From Paracentrotus lividus (Eukaryota > Echinodermata > Echinoidea > Camarodonta > Echinidae): a DNA stretch of 64,000 nucleotides. The translations under genes were made by a program, and so were the position numbers. How positions within the stretch are numbered: the stretch's first letter is position 1; each line of letters opens with the position of its first letter. Positions 24,820 through 36,902 of the stretch are shown here, piece by piece. Under the pieces are notes generated by a model. That model ran no database searches. It saw only the letters and a program-made list of their open reading frames with translations, and was not told the origin of the DNA. The stretch spans positions 5,600,804 to 5,664,803 of the forward strand of contig CALNVZ010000641.1 in the NCBI GenBank assembly GCA_940671915.1, written 5' to 3'.

Positions 24820-26600
24820 CCTGGTATATGAACTGTTCGATAACTTCTAATGCATGCAAGCAATCGCAAATGTGTAATTGACAATGCGAATATCGTGAGC
24901 ATTTGTATCTCATATTGAAATGGAATCTCGATTTTGTTTCTGAAACATAATTATACGAAGCACTTTAACCGGGGAATGAAAACGGAGAAGTTTTGTATCA
25001 ACATCCGCTTCCATTATGCATGGGATAGAAAATACTACCATCGCATTTTGGGATTAAAAAGCAAATACCTGGCGAAACCCGCAGGCTGAGTTTAAATGTT
25101 TGATTTGCAAAGCAAATCTTTTGAAATTTGCTAGCGTTGTAATGGAAACTCAAGTATACCATCGAAGCAAAACTCTTATGATAAAATACTTAAATTGGGA
25201 CTGCACACAATATGGTATCAGTGTTGTATCAACAAACACGTTTATTGTGATTACATAGCTGAATATGTGCTATATCTTTGAATCCCGTAATCGAATTCAT
25301 ATCAGTGCGTGCAAGCTGAGCCGAATTTTCCATTTGAAAAGCGAACATCCCAATACTCTTTGGTAACAATGTAATTTAAGCTACATTTTCTAACAAAAAC
25401 AGGTACTAGAATTAAACTACAGACGTTAGAAATATTACGTATCGAACTCATTTTCCATCATTCCTATCTGGAGAATTCAGAACATCACTTCAATTAAAAA
25501 ACATATTCACACCTACCATGCCTACGCATGCGAGTATTTTCAAACGTGTGATTTAAAAGCAAAGCTCGTGAGAAGCTGTTGTGAAATTCCAATGCAGACT
25601 CGATTTTTTTTCTCAACAATCATCACGATTCTTGCAAGCGAAATCGGAATTGGTTTTGCGGTTGCTGCCGTATTTTTTTCTCCCCTATTTCAGCGGATGT
25701 ATGACCATATACATGATATATTTATTGATCGAATTCAACCATCGACACATTTTTTTCTACGGCAAGCAAGCTGTTTGTTGTGCCTCGTTTGATACCTGCA
25801 CTTGACACTTGTGGAGCACGTATAGGGTGTGTCAACAAAACGAAAGGGCTCGTGCTTTGGTTATGAATTTCCACCGCAAATACTGAGAGGCAGTTTTTTG
25901 TTGTTTGCCCAGACCATTTTAGGAATGGATACTCAGATATAATAAGTGGAAACTGTAGGATGGGTATAGAAACAGAAAATGAGTAGTTATGCAAAATGAC
26001 CTTGTATCGATAAAATTACGCCATGGAAACTTTTTTTTTGTGCAGTATGCTAGCTGTTGTAATACTTAACTCATTAATTTATGCACTTAGTACAATATAT
26101 GCATGAGATGTGTGTGTGTGTGTGTGTGTGTTTTGCGTTTGTTATGGCCCAATGGCCGAAAGCTTGCTGAAACGGAATATATAATCATACGCAATGATAA
26201 AATTCCTTCACACATTGTTCTATTATAAACACGCAGTATGCTAGGTCCAACACCACTCACTTGAAATGTGTGATGTAAGAACAGGGTGTGTAAGAAAAAA
26301 AGAATGTTGCAACGTGCTTATACTTATGCAAGACATTGTATTGATTGAGTTTTAACACGTACGCAGTGGAACTGTGTTTGCCAGGTCTCATTTTATATCA
26401 TGCACTTGATACTGTGATATGTTTGATATCTGCTTAGGGTGTGTCAACAGAATACTAAAAACGTGCCTTCATGTTTTGTAAGAAAGTCCTTTTCATCATG
26501 TACACATTAGGCTGCACCGAAGCCATTCTCTAGGGCTCATTTGACACCCTGCACTTCACAATTCATGGAGTAGGTATAGGGTGTGCCAGCAAAAGCCGAC
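24820..26600 (+). repeat. Decayed tandem repeat, period roughly 220-230 bp
   Basis: A loosely conserved module, in outline gcaagc..., (t)gatttgaaaagcaaa..., tgttgtaatggaaactc, recurs near 24848, 25080, 25310 and 25527. Further right, tgcacttga(c/t)ac... followed by agggtgtgtcaac recurs near 25790-25845, 26400-26445 and 26538-26590. Similarity between units is low and was judged by eye, so the period and boundaries are approximate. The 74-codon plus frames at 25568-25805 fall inside it and are not supported as genes. Confidence 0.35.
26109..26131. repeat. (TG)n microsatellite
   Basis: Uninterrupted TG run inside the decayed tandem repeat region. Confidence 0.9.
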
Positions 26601-27373
26601 ATAAAGTGGAATGTATATCCCATGTAATTAACTGAAAACAATCACCGAACCTTACTTGTATATATAAATACAATCATTTTAATTTGATAATATGATCATT
26701 TCGAAAACAAATAAGTTTAAACATGTACTTGCATTTACCGTGCTTTAAAAAAAATATCCTATGTTAATAGGAACCTGTTTTGGCCGCATAACTAAAATTT
26801 ATATAATATTTGTGATTTCAGCGCCCAAGTCCGTCGGATATTACTTTCATCGCGCTATACACATCGCAACGTCTTTAAAGAACGAAATGTAATTGAAAAA
26901 AATGATAAAATGAAAAATAATTGTATCCCAGGTACGTGTATTTCCCCTTTGTTGTCATATTCTTACGTGATGCATTTTCATTTTTAACGACCATATTCTC
27001 TTCGTGCCCAATGTCTGTGTCGCGAGAAAGTGCATGGAAATACCTTTCGTTATACATACCGTAGATACAGCTCTCCCTTTCGTTGCTCCTACTTTAACCT
27101 GTAAAAGAAATCTCATCATAATAAATCATCGTCGCATCTCACTTTCACTCTTTACCCAGACTTTGCATTTGCGATTATGCAGTTCTAGGAACGGCATGAA
27201 TAAATTGGAAAGACTATATGTTTGTGTGCAATTCGGTTGACTATTGTGTCAATTGGGTGTAGGTTGCCCTTTCTTTAACTCAAGGCATCCACACTTTTGG
27301 TGTATATACTTCACGATTCATCACTTCTAACGATTTTTATTGGGATTTTCCTTCTTTAGAACATTGCAATACA
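26601..27373. other. No recognised feature
   Basis: AT-rich sequence. The short frames at 26875-27240 have no recognised motif. Confidence 0.5.
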
Positions 27374-27595
27374 TCATACTTGCCAACTTCCCTATTTAGT
27401 AGGGACAGTCCCCATTGTTGGGATAAAAGAAAGAGCATTCTAACACCCGTAACAACCCTTTGTCCCAAGTTTTGTAAAAATCTATAGTACAGTAATGTAT
27501 GAAATGTAGGAAATACAGAAATTTTCCTATCTTAAAAATATTTTCTTACTCTTTGTCCCTTAATTATTTTGGACCTACAATGTTGACAGGTATGA
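27374..27595. mobile_element. ~222-bp MITE with tcatacytgycaac ends
   Basis: The left end tcatacttgccaactt and the reverse complement of the right end, tcatacctgtcaacattgta, form terminal inverted repeats. Internal blocks such as agggaca and tttgtccc also face each other. It is non-coding. No target duplication can be assigned with confidence. Confidence 0.65.
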
Positions 27596-28077
27596 TAAAT
27601 TCACATTGCCCCTTATGATGGAATTTTCAGCTTAAAAATACATTTTTTTTTGATAGGCATGGGAGGATGATGATACGGTGAGAGAAAATAATCAATTTTT
27701 TAAAAAGGGCTAGCTATACTTGCAGAGTCCTATAGTAGGAGAGGAGCCTTTTTATCACACCTTACTCTTATCATTCATTTGCTTCCTTCCATTCCCAGTT
27801 TTCTCCACCGTCAGAATCAGTCTTCTTTCATTGACATCGCGCCTACCTTTTAAAACCAGATGCACGACTTTTCCAGCGATCCAATTCTACAAATAAAGCA
27901 CCATTTATTGCCTCTTTCATAGTATTGATTGGACACCGTTAGCGTATGTCTGACCAATCTAAAGTAAACTCCCTTTCAAAATGTGTGTTCTCCCAGCGAA
28001 TGGCAGGATATACTACACAAATTACTGAGGGAAACATATACATGTAGACTGGGAGAAAGAGAGAGAAAGAGTGAAAT

Positions 28078-28109
<32 letters not shown>

Positions 28110-28298
28110 ATGTGAGAGAGTCTGGCAGAAGTATATTATTGGTTGCTTAAATGGCAACAAGGGATGTGAAACATAGCGTAGGGGAAAACCCTAATCTTTG
28201 AAAGCAATGGAATTTGAGAAAAATAGAGCGAGAGAGAGAAAAAAAACCCCCAAAACAAACACACATAATACGGAGGTTAAGGTGAATATAGAGACACG
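27596..28298. other. No gene; purine-rich microsatellite at 28050-28110
   Basis: A (GA)n tract followed by a G run at about 28076-28110 is the main feature. The leucine/serine-rich minus frame across it is a translated repeat. Confidence 0.6.
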
Positions 28299-28764
28299 AA
28301 TGCTATACCACCATGACCACGACATGAAAAACAACACTCGAGCAACAAGTGCCATATTTTGCGGTACCTGTAAATGTGGTTCCATAAATTGGAGTACAGC
28401 GTTGCATTACAGGCCAATAGATAGGCAATGCTCAATACATGAGTATCACGACGGAGAGAGAGAAAGAAGGGAGGGAGGGAGAGAGAGAGACAGAAGACAT
28501 ACGAAACATACAGTTTTAAAATCTTAGATACTTGTAGAAAAACAATGGAAATAAAGATGTTGGAGGATTACGCCTATCATGCCTATTGAGAACCGGATGC
28601 CACCGTGACATAACAAAAATTACTAGATCAACAAGTGCTACACTCTGCGGTACCTTATGTACAACGAGTGCTTTCATAAACTGGAGTAATGCATTGCATT
28701 TCTAAGTGGTCAATAAATGTACACACGTATAATATGGAGTTATGAGAGCGAAAGAGAGAGAGAC

Positions 28765-28805
<41 letters not shown>

Positions 28806-28970
28806 AAGAGAGTGAGTGTGAGAGAGCTAGGGCGATAATACTTCAGCCTTGAACAAAAACTAGTTCCGATCTCGACCAAGCAGCTATTTACATTTGGCAA
28901 AATACTTAATAAAACATGTTAAGTGCTATCATGTATAATTACCACCGGATGCCAAAACGTTACCGTTCCA
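28299..28970 (+). repeat. Diverged tandem duplication, each unit carrying a (GA)n tract
   Basis: Two units share caacaagtgc, tgcggtacct, cataaa(t/c)tggagta and gcattgcatt or gcgttgcatt, at about 28345-28411 and 28631-28700. Each is followed by a purine microsatellite (28458-28492 and 28745-28822). A third start resembling the unit (ccggatgcca, with tatcatg before it) appears at 28571-28600 and again at 28926-28953. The spacing is roughly 290-355 bp. The microsatellites therefore seem to have been duplicated with the unit. Confidence 0.6.
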
Positions 28971-29172
28971 TTTCATCGAACGACGCATATTTTCATGCGT
29001 GTATACGCATATGTTTTTTTTTCTTCTTTTGAAATAGTTATTATGAGATGTAGTGGCGTATAATCATGAATTATTTTTGGATTTAATAAACCAGCGACGT
29101 AAAATTATAGCGCAATAATAATAATTTATTTTACCATGCGCTATGTAAAATTGCTATATATTTATATATATA

Positions 29173-29175
<3 letters not shown>
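28971..29175. other. No recognised feature
   Basis: Short AT-rich interval leading into the T homopolymer. Confidence 0.5.
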
Positions 29176-29209
<34 letters not shown>

Positions 29210-29345
29210 CGTTGGCGTTATTGTGAGATTGTCCGCTACAAGCCTTACGTATGAAAAACAGTAAAATCTCACCCCGATAAACAAACAAACAAACAAACAA
29301 CAAACAAACAGACAAATAAATGAAGTGAGGCAAACAAACAGAAAA
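29176..29345. repeat. poly(T) run then (AAAC)n microsatellite
   Basis: A T run lies at 29176-29204 and a (CAAA)n/(AAAC)n tract at about 29278-29345. The 105-codon minus frame covering them is repeat-driven. Confidence 0.9.
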
Positions 29346-29940
29346 ACCCAAACAAGAACAAAACAATTGAAATGAAACTACGCAAAATAAACAAATTTTT
29401 AATATTTTTAACACGTCGCTCGCTGATGTTCTTTTGGCAAGTGCATTTTCAGTTATCCAAATTCCTTTCAATTTTAAAACCTTTCGAAAAACGGATATAC
29501 CGATTTATTTTAACCCGACCGTCTTTTAGAATTATAGATTGAACTGTCAGAAATCTCACATTCCTTGCAGCTGTCTGTCATACTTATTCAATCAAAGTGC
29601 TCGACATTTTCCGGCCAAAATTGCCGACGGAAAACCGAAGAGTTTTTATAGCTTCATTCAAAAGCAATCACAGCGATGCATAACTGTCAGTTAAACGGGT
29701 CATTTGTTGACAGATATTAGTGTTTTTGTTTTCATGAGAGGGTTAAGCGATAGTTGAATGCTAATGATTTGTCAATTGAAGCGGAGTTTGAGCTACTTTA
29801 TGAATGCAGAGCGGATATATTCTAGCCTCGGGCAGATCTAGGTTTTTACAGACCTTGGATGTGTCTATATCAGCGTGAGATTGCGAAAATGACCGTCCGT
29901 ATTATCAACCTTACCAAACACTCAATATTGTGTGAAAGAC
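29346..29940. other. No recognised feature
   Basis: AT-rich sequence with no recognised element. Confidence 0.5.
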
Positions 29941-30400
29941 ACAGAACCACACACACAAAAACATCCACACACCAACAAACACTCTCACGAACACACACAT
30001 ACATACACACCACACCCACACTCACACTTACAAACACAAATCATGTTAACCTTATCAAGCAGTCCATCGTGGGAAACACACACATCCTTAAACACACACC
30101 CACACCCACGTAAGCACTAACCCGCACATGCACACACACACTTACACCCGTACCCATGCTTACAAACACACACACACACACATACACACACAGACACACA
30201 CACACACACACACATACACCCTCACAGACACATGAGCACACTCCACATACATACACTCCTTACACATGCACATCCACCATTCCCACACCTTCAATCAACC
30301 ATTTCCATCACACGCTTCCCCATACGAACCGTCATTTTATCATCCTCAATACAACCTCACACAGGCCCACACCCGCACACGCACCCTCACATACGCACAT
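29941..30400. repeat. Cryptically simple (CA)n-rich block, ~460 bp
   Basis: CACA and ACAC words with frequent interruptions dominate, with purer (CA)n at about 30166-30216. Frames on both strands translate to Thr-His or Val-Cys repeats, which marks them as low-complexity artefacts and not genes. Confidence 0.9.
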
Positions 30401-30480
30401 TACATAATGACAAGATATCGTCACTGACGACAATGACAATACACTTTTCTCACCATGTCCCCAGACTCTACCAACGAATA

Positions 30481-30753
30481 CTATTAAGCATTTATAATTC
30501 GCCGTCTATCTAGTAAACTATTCAGAGGCGCAGCTAATATTATTACCCGGCTATAGCCATAGCTGCCCTAATAAAGGGCGCTTTAAGCATTCGAGGAATT
30601 TCTTCCTACCGGTACTTATTTGCCTTACTTGGGTCAAGTCTGGCAAACTGTAGATTAATACTTTGCCAAAGGACATTAGTGGAATGGACGGGATTCGAAC
30701 CGCGTACCTTGTGATCGTCAGTCCGCCGACTTATCCACTCGACCACACCACCT
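30481..30753 (-). mobile_element. tRNA-derived SINE, copy on minus strand (~270 bp)
   Basis: Read on the minus strand, it starts with a tRNA-like head: A box tggtcgagtgg (30735-30745), an anticodon-loop-like ctgacga, and a perfect B box ggttcgaatcc (30691-30701). A shared body of about 200 bp follows, with accggtaggaa, aattcctcgaatgc, gcgccctttattaggg and aatattagctgcgcc, ending in attataaatgcttaata. The same sequence in plus orientation occurs at 43091-43365. The tRNA head and shared non-tRNA body mark it as a pol III SINE. The degenerate T stem argues against a functional tRNA gene. Confidence 0.85.
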
Positions 30754-30970
30754 TCTACCAAAGAAGAGAAACACAGCGTTTAGTTATTATATAATGTTGA
30801 CAATTGTGAACAAGTCTTCAAGGTTCGGAACGAAAAAGCGCTTAGCTGATGTAATTCACGTGGAGGGAGTGTAATATAAAAGAGGCGGGTGAGAAAACAT
30901 ATTTTATTTTCATCTAAGAACGAAATAAAGATAAAATGTGTTATAAACAAGTTCATATCTACGTAAGATA

Positions 30971-31075
30971 GCACTAGTTTTTGGTGTTAAATGAACAACT
31001 CGCGTTGTGCTGTTGTCCTATATAAACTTGGTGTTAATTTAACACCAATTTAACACCATCGTTTTTGCAGTGTAA
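30971..31075. mobile_element. ~105-bp MITE with ggtgttaaat arms
   Basis: The left part cactagtttttggtgttaaa and the reverse complement of the right end (cactgcaaaaacgatggtgt, then taaat) form imperfect inverted repeats. Nested copies of ggtgttaa and ttaacacc lie between them. The left terminus is damaged relative to the right, so boundaries are approximate. Confidence 0.5.
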
Positions 31076-33256
31076 GTATGTATTGAAAAGTGTATCTTTA
31101 AAGCATCAGGTCTTGCTTTGTATCAAATGATTTGACGTTTTATAACGTTTAGAATAGGACCTTAATAGAAACCTAAAACAGGCCTTAGAAAAAAAAATAA
31201 AAAAATCTCTGTTTGTTTGTAGAACATAAACATTATGACGTCTAGGCCAACTTATCTATAGTAGACTCCATGTACGTGTAGGTAAAAACCTATGTATAAC
31301 TTATTTCTAGTATTTAGATATACGATGCGACGAAAATGCTGATTGAACTTTATTTAAAGGATGACATGTTCATTTGCTTAACTTGCAATGTTAGTTCTAT
31401 ATATTTTTGGAATTTTTTAAGGTTTACCTAAAAATTCGCGGTCTGGAGGTCATAATGAAGTTAGACTACGATCACTCATTCGAACCCACATAATCACAAT
31501 GAGATCCCCTCTATAACTCGATCACTGGCTCAGCAGGGCAATTAGGGTGGAATTGGTGAGATGTCTCACACAGAAAACCTTACCAGTGCTCAATTTGTCC
31601 CTTCCCTATCAGTCAATTTGGTTTAGTGATACCCAGGAATTGGGGAGGTACCAATAACAAGAACAGAAAACCCGATTTCGGGAAAGGTTTCGCGTATGGC
31701 CATTACTTATGAATGGCGTTTGGCTTTGGCGGAAATATGCGACTTTAAACTATAATGTCTTGGTTGTTGCCCAGGTTATCTGGGATTTTCAAATCGAAAT
31801 TTATAAAGACATGAAAAAAATACTTTTTGCATTGGAGTACTACATGTAGCTATTTGGCCATTAAAGTACAGTCACGGTTCATGAAACTGCAGATATAGCG
31901 TGCATGGAATTGATTTTTTTAATCAAAATGCTTATAATACCACGGGTCGTAAAAAAGTCGCTGATAAAAATCAACTTAGATGAAGGTATTATTGACGTAA
32001 CATTTCCTATCCGAAATATACAACTGTGGAATAGATGACTTGCCAATTTTAAAGAACGTCTTTAGCGAAACAGTAAAAGTACCAAAAATCAATGCAAAGG
32101 AGGAGAAAACCGCAAAAGCTTTACAGACAAATTATGTAGGAGAAAATGTAAAAAAGCATTTGAAGCCTTACACACACACATATATAAATGTAAAGGAGGA
32201 TGATAAAAACGGAAATTGAAAGATCAAGAGGTGGGAAGAGGCGGAAATCGATGAATAAATAAAAATTTAATAAATCAACCCGCTTTATGTCATGCCTTTT
32301 CGCTTCTCCTACACGAATCGGAGTGATTCTATGATTGATGCTACTGGGAATTAAATACATCAAGATTGAACGTACTTCATAAATAGAGCAAACTTGCAGA
32401 AGAGTATGATGAGTGGCATCGAAACTGAAAGTAGTTTAAACATGATTATAATCATTAAAATGAATTGCGGACAAGTTCTGCACTCCAGGTTTATTACCAA
32501 AATATTCGGGATGCAGCACTGCATGGAATGCGTATTTAACTTCACCCGTAAACAAACGTCAGTGGACACGAAAGAGAAGTATCGCTATACCTTAAAATAT
32601 GCTTCCCCAATATTGCTTAAAATCAAATCATGATTTCTGTCATTTCGGTAATGACTTTCGTTCAATTTCGATTTAAAAAGAAAGTGATCAGGGATGTAAT
32701 TTATACGCAATTACCGCCTCGAATCCCCGCGGCATACATCCCCGTAATTCATATAATTGTTTCCTTTGACATGAATGGTATAAATGACTTTTCCCGTAGC
32801 ACGCGATATGATTCATTCCATTCACCTCAACTGAACTTTCCTTGATCCATTGCCCAATTAAGAAGATATACCATACCCTTGACATTCTCGTAACCATAGT
32901 CGATTCGGTGAATGAGAGGGACGATGCAGCCCCATGTCATCAGGACTGACTACCAATCAAGCAGAATTGGTCATCATTAATGAAATATTGATTGGTCGGG
33001 CGCAACCCCCGCCAGCGTTGATCAATCTTTGGACTGTCAATCAAACATATATGATGTTTATCCGTTCACTGGACGGTGAGGATTGATAGCCAGAAGCGTA
33101 AACAAATATAGTATAAAGTATGTATAACCCACCCTACACTCCTGCTCCCTCCCCCCCAAAAAAAAATCTGAAGGAATTACAGAGAACCTACAAAATAATT
33201 AACATGGACATATATTTATCATGTGGGAGGAAAAGGTATGCATGTACTAATATATG
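31076..33256. other. 2.2 kb without a recognised gene
   Basis: AT-rich sequence. On the minus strand near 31470-31560, a tRNA-like arrangement ends in gggttcgaatgag, which could be another SINE head, but the rest does not match the SINE at 30481. Frames up to 80 codons have no recognised motif. Confidence 0.4.
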
Positions 33257-34092
33257 TATATACCGAGTGAGTAAAAAAAAACAAAAAAACTCTACACCTC
33301 GAAAAAGGTCAATAAAAAGAAAACTAAATTTATAAACCCCAAATTATTATACATATTTTGAAAGAGTAACCCCTCCCGAAACTTTTGGTACCAATTTTGT
33401 GTGTTATATCTTTACGCTTGGATGAACACGGTGCTTTGTTTGCGAACATGTAAATTTCGAATTTTGCAAAAGTTGGAGTAAAATCAAAACAACAAAAGCT
33501 ATCAAAAAAGCACCTCAATCCTAATCAATATAGCATAACTTTTTAACAAAAATGTCTTGCGCCAAATAATTTGACAGGGTCTTGTTACACATATCGACTA
33601 CATTTTCTGTGAAAAGGAGATAGATATGTAGATTCAAGCATGAGTGAGCACACGTCAAAGACAAAATAATAACTTTTCAAAAGTATTATGAGGCCTTTTT
33701 AGGTCTGTCAGTGACAGTTTACTTTTTGATGAATCAGTCTGGTTTTACACAGAATCTAGTCGATAACTGTACCAACAGCCTCGCCAAGTTATTTGGCTCA
33801 AAACATTTTTGTTTAAAAGTTAGGCTATTTTATTGATGATGGAGTTGCTTTTTTGTCAGCTTTTGTTGTTTCAATTTCATCCCCACCCTTGCACAATTCG
33901 TAATTTTCATGTTTGCAAACAATGCGTCGTGTTTATCCAAGCGTAAAAACATACCACACAAAAATGGTACCAGAAGATGTGGGAGGAGTTAGTCTTTCGG
34001 AATATTTATAATAATTTGGGCTTTATACTTTGGTTTTCTTTTTATTGACATTTTTCTAGGTGTAAAGTTATTTTTTGACTCACTCGGTATAT
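33257..34092. mobile_element. 836-bp foldback MITE, tataccgagtgagt ends (TA site)
   Basis: The left end tatataccgagtgagt and the reverse complement of the right end are identical over the first 16 bases. Matching continues for about 380 bp per arm, including aatgtcaataaaaagaaaac versus the same word with c/t changes, tttttacgcttggat, tttgcaaacatg and caacaaaagct. TA dinucleotides at both ends suit a Tc1/mariner-type target site. Arm divergence is moderate, so the element is not recent. It has no coding capacity; the short frames at 33120-33518 overlap its left arm. Confidence 0.85.
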
Positions 34093-34904
34093 AAACACAA
34101 CACAACAAGTAAGTTCCCCCTGTTTCAGATATCTATAATATTTCTTACTATGAGGAATTAAAAAGAAATAATTATATGTCCGTTTAGGTAATTTTATTAG
34201 TTACCATGTACCGATTTTTTAAGAAGAATCATCATGTCATGCTTCAGTGAGTAATGGTTGAATGCAAATTTTTAGTTTGGCAGTACGTTGGCACCTTTTT
34301 TAAATATTTTTTTTATATAATATATTCATGCACATTAATTTTGTGTCCGTGTGGTCACTAACAACTGCAGAGTTGGATTTTATTTTAATCGAATATCCAA
34401 GCATTAAAACAAACAATAGCTGTCTTTCCCCCCCTCTTTTGAAAGAAGCGTGGCGTTTATTTATTTATTTTTCAGGGGGATGTTACCATGGTTTTATAGA
34501 CGATACAGGCTCTTATCCCACCTATATTTAACACTTTTCGTAAAAAAGGACATCTGCCCACGTTTAAAATCCCTCCGCTATGCCCCAGTTAATATTTTAT
34601 TTGCAAGGAAACAGGTATAATGCGCTGTTAGTACAAAATCTGATATTCTTTATCCGTAATTTGAGCCGGGTCTTGATATAGTTGTTCGTCATTAGTCAGC
34701 CTCCTTTACTGTGATGCATATATATATATATTTATTTTTTAGTTTTTAAAAGAAAATTGTGAATGAAAGACGAGAATCGGATGGGGGCAACACGGTTCTT
34801 GAGGTATCGTTCTATCCATCATCCTCACTTTTAATTAGGACAGCTCTTGTTCCATCGGTTGTTAAATTTCAGTATTATTCCTATGTTCTCTTTAGTTTGT
34901 GGAC
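34093..34904. other. No recognised feature
   Basis: AT-rich sequence with a short (TA)n at about 34719-34730. Confidence 0.5.
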
Positions 34905-34985
34905 TAATTGTAAAAGTGTTGAGGTTCTAGAGGACGTGTCTGACGATCCAAAGGTATGTCGTTCGAATCACGACAACAAGACTTG
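34905..34985 (+). repeat. Possible tRNA-like SINE head relic
   Basis: It contains tctgacgatcc, aaaggta and gtcgttcgaatcacgac, in the order and spacing of the anticodon loop, variable region and T arm of the SINE at 43091. The T stem (gtcgt/acgac) pairs perfectly. The upstream D arm is not recognisable and no SINE body follows. It may be a diverged head or a coincidence. Confidence 0.3.
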
Positions 34986-35110
34986 CGTCTGTTAACGTAC
35001 TTTAATTTTGGTTTAGCTTCTGCGTTTTTTTATCGGTGTTTGATTTTTAGGAAATGGGAATGAAATATGATTTGAGGAAGGGACGGATTCTTGGTGGGGA
35101 AAAAAATCTG

Positions 35111-35276
35111 AGGTGTTTCTAAAAGTTATTCGTAAAGCTACGAATGACCTTACGAACAACTGGAACATGTTCCTGGTTGCTATACTAATTATATTCTCAA
35201 TCATTTAGCACAATTTCCACAAGAATTGATCACCAGTCGTTCGTAAGGTTGTTCGTAACTTGGTGAAATACCACCT
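35111..35276. mobile_element. ~166-bp MITE with aggtg...gttattcgtaa ends
   Basis: The left end aggtgtttctaaaagttatt and the reverse complement of the right end, aggtggtatttcaccaagtt, face each other. Inner blocks ccttacgaacaactgg and ccttacgaacgactgg are inverted copies. It is non-coding and lies in otherwise AT-rich DNA. Confidence 0.7.
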
Positions 35277-36104
35277 GCTTTTCGCTAGAGGCACATACTA
35301 ACATTATCTCCTGCCTTAGCTACTACCCTTGATTGTGAATGAAAGATGGGGGAAGGGGGCGGGTGGTGACCGCTCCATCGATTGATATCAACGCTGTCTC
35401 AGAATGGGATGGGAGATTAATTTTCTAATATGAAAACTAATCTGTTGCTCGTCCTACGCACGCCTACCTGGATCAATCCCTAAGTGATTAGAGGCCAAAA
35501 AACAGGAACACGAATCCGCATATTCATGAAGGACAATCACCAAGTCCGTGTCCATTCCAAAACAGGTAATAATCTTCTTTAAATAAAGTTGAAAAGTTGA
35601 GTCACTTTTTCCAGTCAGTATAAGATCTTAAAGCTTCGGTATAGTTAAGATATGGTGGAAGATTTTGTGATGAAAAAAAAACAACACCTTGTTATAGTGT
35701 TACGTTATCGGAATCAGCTTGCTGAAAAAAAAAAAACCCCAAAGAAAATGACAAGCGTAGAGGAAGGAACATTAAATGACTTAAGGGGAGGGTGGCATTT
35801 GTTGATAAGATATCCTGTTTAAATAATGAGATACATAATTATATTTTCGTATAAAACTCTCTGGCATACATCATTTATACATAAGCTACGTTTAAAGATT
35901 GATCGGAATGTGTACTTCAAAGATGATTGGTTGATATTGCTGTCAGAGGGCGCTTAGTCTAATCGAACAGTCAAAATCGAACTCTATAAAGACCCAAGTT
36001 GTAAACAATAATCATGTTACGGTCACATGCGTAATACGGAGTTGTAGAGTTTTACAAGAGACCATGATTGCATACTGTTGAATCTCACCAGAACTGAACG
36101 CCAG
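35277..36104. other. No recognised feature
   Basis: AT-rich sequence with two short A runs near 35670-35738 and no gene-like frame. Confidence 0.5.
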
Positions 36105-36162
36105 CAATATATATATATATAGAGAGAGAGTCGGAGAGAGAGAGAGAGAGTGAGAGTGAGAG
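36105..36162. repeat. (AT)n followed by (GA)n
   Basis: Compound microsatellite: an AT run to about 36120, then an interrupted GA tract. Confidence 0.9.
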
Positions 36163-36836
36163 AAAAGGCGAAATGAATCGTCAGTTACCTGAACAACATT
36201 GAAAATTATTCTCTGTCCGTTTCACCGTCCTTATAAAAAAGCTCTTATTACTCGCCTATGATTAATGGATGAAATGCAATTTAATTCTTCTAAACGACTG
36301 ATGAATGACTCGATGAATTATCTGGAAAGCCACTAGTAATTTAGCCTTTCATTCAGAACCACTCGCTCATGTTGATGCCTTCGTTGGCAAGCATTTTAAA
36401 ATTCGTTCATGCTCTCTCTTTAATTTGCAATTAGCGTATATTCTATAATTCGCTATTAGTGCATCTTTTATAATTTGAAATTTACGTATCCCCTTTATGA
36501 TTCACAATTAGCGCATCATCGTCCCAACAGGGAACCCGGACATTAATGATTCAAATCCAGTGTCTGTTAATATTTCGGTCACAAACTGGTAATATTCATA
36601 TTGTATTAAGCTTTTCCTTGTATGCTATAAGTTCAAAATGAATTTGGTAGAAGCAACGACTTCTTTTGTTTTAAAAGCGGTTTCAAAATGTAAACGTTTT
36701 GTTCTTAAATTTGCTCCGAAGCAGTTTTGGATAAAAAAAATAATAATAATAAATAGAAAAATAATAATAATAGATGTTGTATTGTATAATATTTGCAGAT
36801 TTATTGGGTGTTCATATCATCAACAATATCTAATAC
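36163..36836. other. No recognised feature
   Basis: AT-rich sequence. An 88-codon plus frame (36638-36904) is Ile/Lys-rich because of aataat repeats and is not supported as a gene. Confidence 0.5.
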
Positions 36837-36902
36837 GAATGAATAATTTCCTTGTTTTCCATTGTAGATTGCGAGACAAATACCCTCTAGCGAATATCTA
36901 TT
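36837..36902 (+). repeat. 66-bp interspersed repeat, copy 1
   Basis: It shares gaa(t/c)aatttccttgtt, ccattgtagattgcgagaca and taccctctagcgaatat with the reverse complement of 45375-45440. The match is near-identical in its core and stops on both sides, as expected for a fragment of an interspersed element whose class cannot be told. Confidence 0.75.

Noticed and set aside
29859..30513. Several overlapping frames rich in Thr, His and Cys
   Set aside because: They translate a degenerate (CA)n tract in every frame on both strands, so they are low-complexity artefacts.
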